From Phallus indusiatus (lineage: Eukaryota > Basidiomycota > Agaricomycetes > Phallales > Phallaceae): a DNA stretch of 63,594 bases. This document shows positions 59,848 through 63,594 of this stretch, piece after piece. Under the pieces are notes generated by a model. That model searched no databases. It saw only the letters and a list, made by a program, of their open reading frames with translations, and had not been told where the DNA came from. Location: contig JAQFWX010000183.1 of NCBI GenBank assembly GCA_027605045.1, positions 1 to 63,594 of the forward strand. Reading direction: 5' to 3'. Both the position numbers and the translations under genes were made by a program. Within the stretch, counting starts at the first letter, position 1, and every line of letters starts with the position of its first letter.

Positions 59848-62212
59848 TCAATACGCAACGAGTAGAGGTTGCGCACCTGTGTCGTTACCCAGCGGGCGAT
59901 TTTTGATATCCAGATCTATAGGATTGTGGTGATGGTGATGGTGGTGAAGATGATGATGATTGTTATTATCGACAGATAAGGTCATGATTTGATGCGCGGT
60001 GTGATTGTGCGAGGGGTGGGTATTAGTGAGAACAGCCGAGGGTCGGTAAAGGTGCAAATCCGCCGCGCGCAGACTGTCTTCGACATCAGGCGGATATAGC
60101 AGAAGGCTTTCGCCGGAGTCATATACTGAAGGATTATTGTTTCCGTAGGCATCTGCAGCAGAATCGAGCTCTCCGCTCCCGTATTCAGCTGCGTAGTTGT
60201 ACATGTGCTCTTGGAGAAGATCTTCGCTGAAGAAATCGCCTGTCAGAGTCGGTATGTCGATGTACGGTTGCCGAGGTATAGGCGCATGTGTTGCAGTCGT
60301 TGGTATCGTCGGAGCAGTCGCTGCCGCCGCAAACTCTGGGGAGATAGGCGTCGAAGGTGGATAGGGCGACTGCGGAGGAGCGTATTGGGCAGGAGCGTAT
60401 CTTTCCACGGGTGTGAGAGGTGCAGGGTAAGGCATGTATACTTGCTCAGTAGGCATGAACGGAGAGTTGGAATTTGGGCTGTTAAGAGACAAGTCCTGAA
60501 GATTCGGAGTATGAGGCGTCCAAGGGGACGTTTGTTGCCCAGACGTAGGGGGTGTATTTGGTGTCCACCCGCTATTTTGCTGTTGTTGTTCGAGCTCAAT
60601 CCAACTATACGTGTCAGCGCTGGTGGTAGATGAAAACACTTCATCGCCGGATGGAGTGAAAGGAGGAGAGAGTATGCCGAGTTGGTCGGCCGTGGCAATC
60701 GTCGTCGCGTTCTCTTGAGTTTGCTGAGTGTCTTCGCCGCCGGATCTGCTACTATCGTCACTAGCTTTAGGTTGGGAAGGATGATTGTCGTCATCGCCGT
60801 CGTCAACCTCAGCTTCTTTGATGGAAAGTGAAAGAGGTAGTGGTGGACGTTCCGATTTATCTTTGTTGGTCCTAAACACCCCCACGAACGCTTGTTGGGG
60901 AAGACCGACGTCCTCGTCCGCTTGTCCCGCCGTATCACCTTCCTTGACCGTCTCAATACGGAGCGAGTAGCCTCTGATCCGGTGGGCACTTCTCTTCACG
61001 GGGGAGGAGCTAGCGGCGCGATTTCTGGACGGCGTGGAGCTGATTGTTCTAGGCCTGCGAGACTGCCTCCCAGGTGTGTGTGGTATAAACTTGGTATCCT
61101 CACTATTATTGTTATTATTATTGTCATTTCTATCGCCCGCCGCTACCGCTACTACCACCGCCGTCGCGTCCGGCACAGGCGCACTTGATGACCTACGGCG
61201 TTTTTCCTTGACCGACTCTTTCACCCCTTCATCCTGGACGGGTTGTTCTTCAACCTTGTCGGGAGAGCTAGCCCTATCGGTACCGAATGCATTGGTGGAC
61301 GGGGTGACGGGCTCGTCGAACCGCATACGCATTCTATCTTGAGGCCTGATAGCGTCCAACTCTCTCACTCTATTAGCCAATACTTCTCCCTTCATGCCGC
61401 TGACAAGAAGATTGGCTATTTCTGCACACCGCTGCTCGTCTGGAGGCGGTGGAGGTTCTTTGATTCGTCGTCTATGACTCGGCTCTCTGTCTTTGTGGGT
61501 TGGACGGAATCGGTAGTTGGGGTATTTTGCTTTATGTTCAGCCATCGCGATTCTTGCTTTGCATTCCCAAACGTCCCGTTCTGAAAAAGGAAGGTTGCGC
61601 CAGCAGAGTCCAATAACTAGGGTAATCAATGTGCCCAAAAAGAAAAAGAAAGGATAAGCATGTGGATGTCATCAAATGGCGCGCACACACACGCACGCAG
61701 AGGCTCAAAGAGGAAAAAACATACTCTTTGAGAGATTGCCGTGATTAGCTTCTACGTCGCCGGGGACATGCTGGCTTTTAATGAACTAGAACAGCTTTCT
61801 GATATAACCTTCTGCGCGCTCTCAGTGATGGTGCACAATACACGTACCTCTGATCTGAAGAGAATGAAAGCATTGGGAGGACGTGGAATCCAGTCGTCTG
61901 GACGCTTCTTGGAATGCGATGATTTGCGACAGACGGTAGTAGGGGCCTCACTGGACGACAAATTCAAGGATGGGAAGAGCGTGGATTCTGGTGGGACGAT
62001 TAGCTCTGGAGGATCATTGTATGTTTCTGCGGCGATATTTGGGGCAAAAGTAATTCCACGCGATGGTATCAGGTAAGGCAAATCTACGAGTAAAAACACA
62101 AAAAACATGTCAATAAAAAAAAAACAAGTTTCTATTATAATTTGTTAATCCTTTTTTTGGGCGTACCATTTGGGGCAGCGGAGTTCAAACTGTCAGTGCG
62201 AACTGGAGGCAT
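59848..62212 (-). CDS. HMG-box transcription factor
   Basis: Four exons: 62212-62167, 62083-61848, 61785-61725 and 61616-59848 (introns of 83, 62 and 108 bp), encoding 703 residues. The first exon (MPPVRTDSLNSAAPN) opens as in related mushroom HMG proteins. The HMG box spans about residues 78-155: RPPNAFILFRSE, FIKSQHVPGDVEANHGNLSK, IIGLCWRNLPFSERDVWE and AMAEHKAKYPNYRFRP. The remaining ~540 residues are low complexity: acidic/Ser-rich segments, Pro-rich repeats and a His-rich run near the C-terminus. MATA_HMG-type boxes bind bent DNA. In basidiomycetes, proteins of this layout include regulators of development and iron or mating responses. Which one this is cannot be settled from sequence. 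Confidence 0.9.
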
Positions 62213-63594
62213 AGTTTTCTGCTTATTCTTTATTCACCAAAAACACGCAAATTTGACCGGGAAAACTCGAGGCGGGCTTGATCCTAACGCACACTGACAA
62301 ACTAGATGATAATACGACGTCCGGCGAGGAGAAGAAGTCCGGTAAAAAAGGAGGGGAGGAGGGGCGAGAAGGGTACACAAAGGGCGTCCCTTTGGCATTC
62401 TTTATAATATTTGTGAGAACCAGAGCGGAGTTGGAATTCGTCGACGACTCTTTTTGCGCACGCTCTGCGTTCGACGTTAAGCGACCGAAGATCTCCGATC
62501 TCGTCGACGTTTCCCGGCACACGGCCTTTCAATACGCCTACTATGTAATGCACCACGTAATCAAGCTACTACTGGTATATCCCAGGATACCTCTCGCTTA
62601 TCTCAGCTGGCAAGGGCGCAAAAAATATGACTCAATATTGGCGGGTGGGAGCACTCTGGCTCGCATCTCACAGCAAGACTACCGGACACGAGATGACTTG
62701 CTCACCGTCCTGCCTCGTGTCCACTGCCCCAGCCTGCCGTCAATTCTATCGGGAAAAGGGAAGCACAGGTACATAGTAAACATCCTCGAGGCTCGTTTCG
62801 TCTATTTATTTATTTGTCTGTGTATATTCTCGCTCTCACCGCCAACCCTGTCAAAGTAAACATCGTGGTCATATACCCATATAATATACCCGTCCGTCTG
62901 CAGGACACGAGGCTGGAGAGAATTATATTTCCTTTTTATATTAAAACATGGCTTCTCGCTTCACAAGGAAAATGTACATGCTACTCCTGCCGGCTGGGTG
63001 TTTCGCATACCATCGATGCACTCTTCAAATGATCATCATTTCCGGTGTCCAAGCTATACCGAAGACTCACATAATTGTCCCAACGTTCTTATGATCACGG
63101 ATGATTACCTGCTGACATGATACTTATCCCAGGAGGACCTCATAACTTGTCAACGTGGCACCGGCACTCTCCGCGCCACGAAGTCTCTAACAAATCTTCA
63201 TGAAAGTTTCACCTTTCACGCGATCTTACACGTTCTCATCTGTTGGTCACCTCAATTATAGTAATACAAGAACAACTAGCCGCAATTGTTTTTGTTTCTG
63301 TTTTGCTCCGTGCTGTCAGTGGAGCGGCTCTTGTTTTTTTTTTTCGCATGCTCATGAAACTACGGATTCAGGTGCTTTCATTTCCGAAGTGTTCGCTATT
63401 TTCATGTGATTCATTGTGCTCCAACAATGTTCATCGACACCGGTTTCAGCCTTTGGAATCTCAGCTTCGTCCACCAGCCCGATTTAGTTTATCGACCCTG
63501 CCTTTAATTTACAAACGTTGCTTATCAGGATGTATCATATCATATCGGTGAAAAATCCACTCCTTTTTGTGTAGTCCATATTTTTTCCTAACGG
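62213..63594. other. Upstream region of the HMG gene, no supported gene
   Basis: Open frames at 62278-62859 and 63243-63551 (plus) have no family resemblance and no exon partners. Probably promoter and leader sequence of the HMG-box gene and flank of the next gene outside the window. Confidence 0.4.

Noticed and set aside
60205..60989. Long open frames (Arg-rich plus-strand frame and a second minus-strand frame) inside the HMG-box gene
   Set aside because: Overlapping shadows of the low-complexity coding exon; they lack motifs and the HMG frame is clearly the real one.

Overview
The window is the left end of a fungal chromosome, very probably an Agaricomycete basidiomycete. It opens with a C-rich telomere array. 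The genes further in carry many very short GT-AG introns (mostly 46-65 bp), and the gene content fits wood- or litter-associated mushrooms: an AA9 lytic polysaccharide monooxygenase, a cytochrome P450, DUF6533- and DUF6699-type proteins, and Gly/Ser-rich surface proteins. All exon models were read by eye from splice signals and checked by reading-phase arithmetic. None has transcript support.

Region 1 (1-12.9 kb) is telomeric and subtelomeric. It holds a TTTAGGG-type telomere (1-258), a ~35-bp minisatellite, a degenerate ~135-170-bp satellite family interrupted by a clean solo LTR with a 5-bp target duplication, and a ~20-bp tandem array. Two clusters of the motif AAGCGGAGAG follow, each joined to the 3' end of an unrelated minus-strand gene: an OrsD/DUF3505-like zinc-finger gene and a Ty3/gypsy pol fragment. 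The region closes with a 692-bp LTR-like block and an AT-rich decayed coding relic.

Region 2 (12.9-32.3 kb) holds a complete P450, an F-box pseudogene with a frameshift, a proline-rich protein, a small coiled-coil protein, the AA9 enzyme, and two long low-complexity Ser/Pro/Thr-rich genes of unknown function.

Region 3 (32.4-46.9 kb) begins with a broken fragment of the SMC1 cohesin ATPase. Then come a SAM-dependent methyltransferase, an APC-family permease with micro-exons, a flavin-dependent monooxygenase and a MAPEG-family membrane protein. These four are consecutive on the plus strand and could form a small catabolic, detoxification or secondary-metabolism group. A Vps68/TMEM50-type membrane protein and a small Ser/Pro-rich protein follow.

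Region 4 (46.9-63.6 kb) contains a tandem duplication of a Gly/Ser-rich, probably GPI-anchored protein. The first copy carries an in-frame TAA, and a ~1.1-kb segment with an opposite-strand gene is present only next to the first copy. After it lie a DUF6699-type gene, a diverged DUF6533-type membrane protein, the NatA catalytic subunit (Ard1/Naa10) and an HMG-box transcription factor.

The layout grades from repeat-dominated chromosome end, through accessory secreted and metabolic genes with pseudogenes, into conserved housekeeping genes (Naa10, Vps68-like, HMG).
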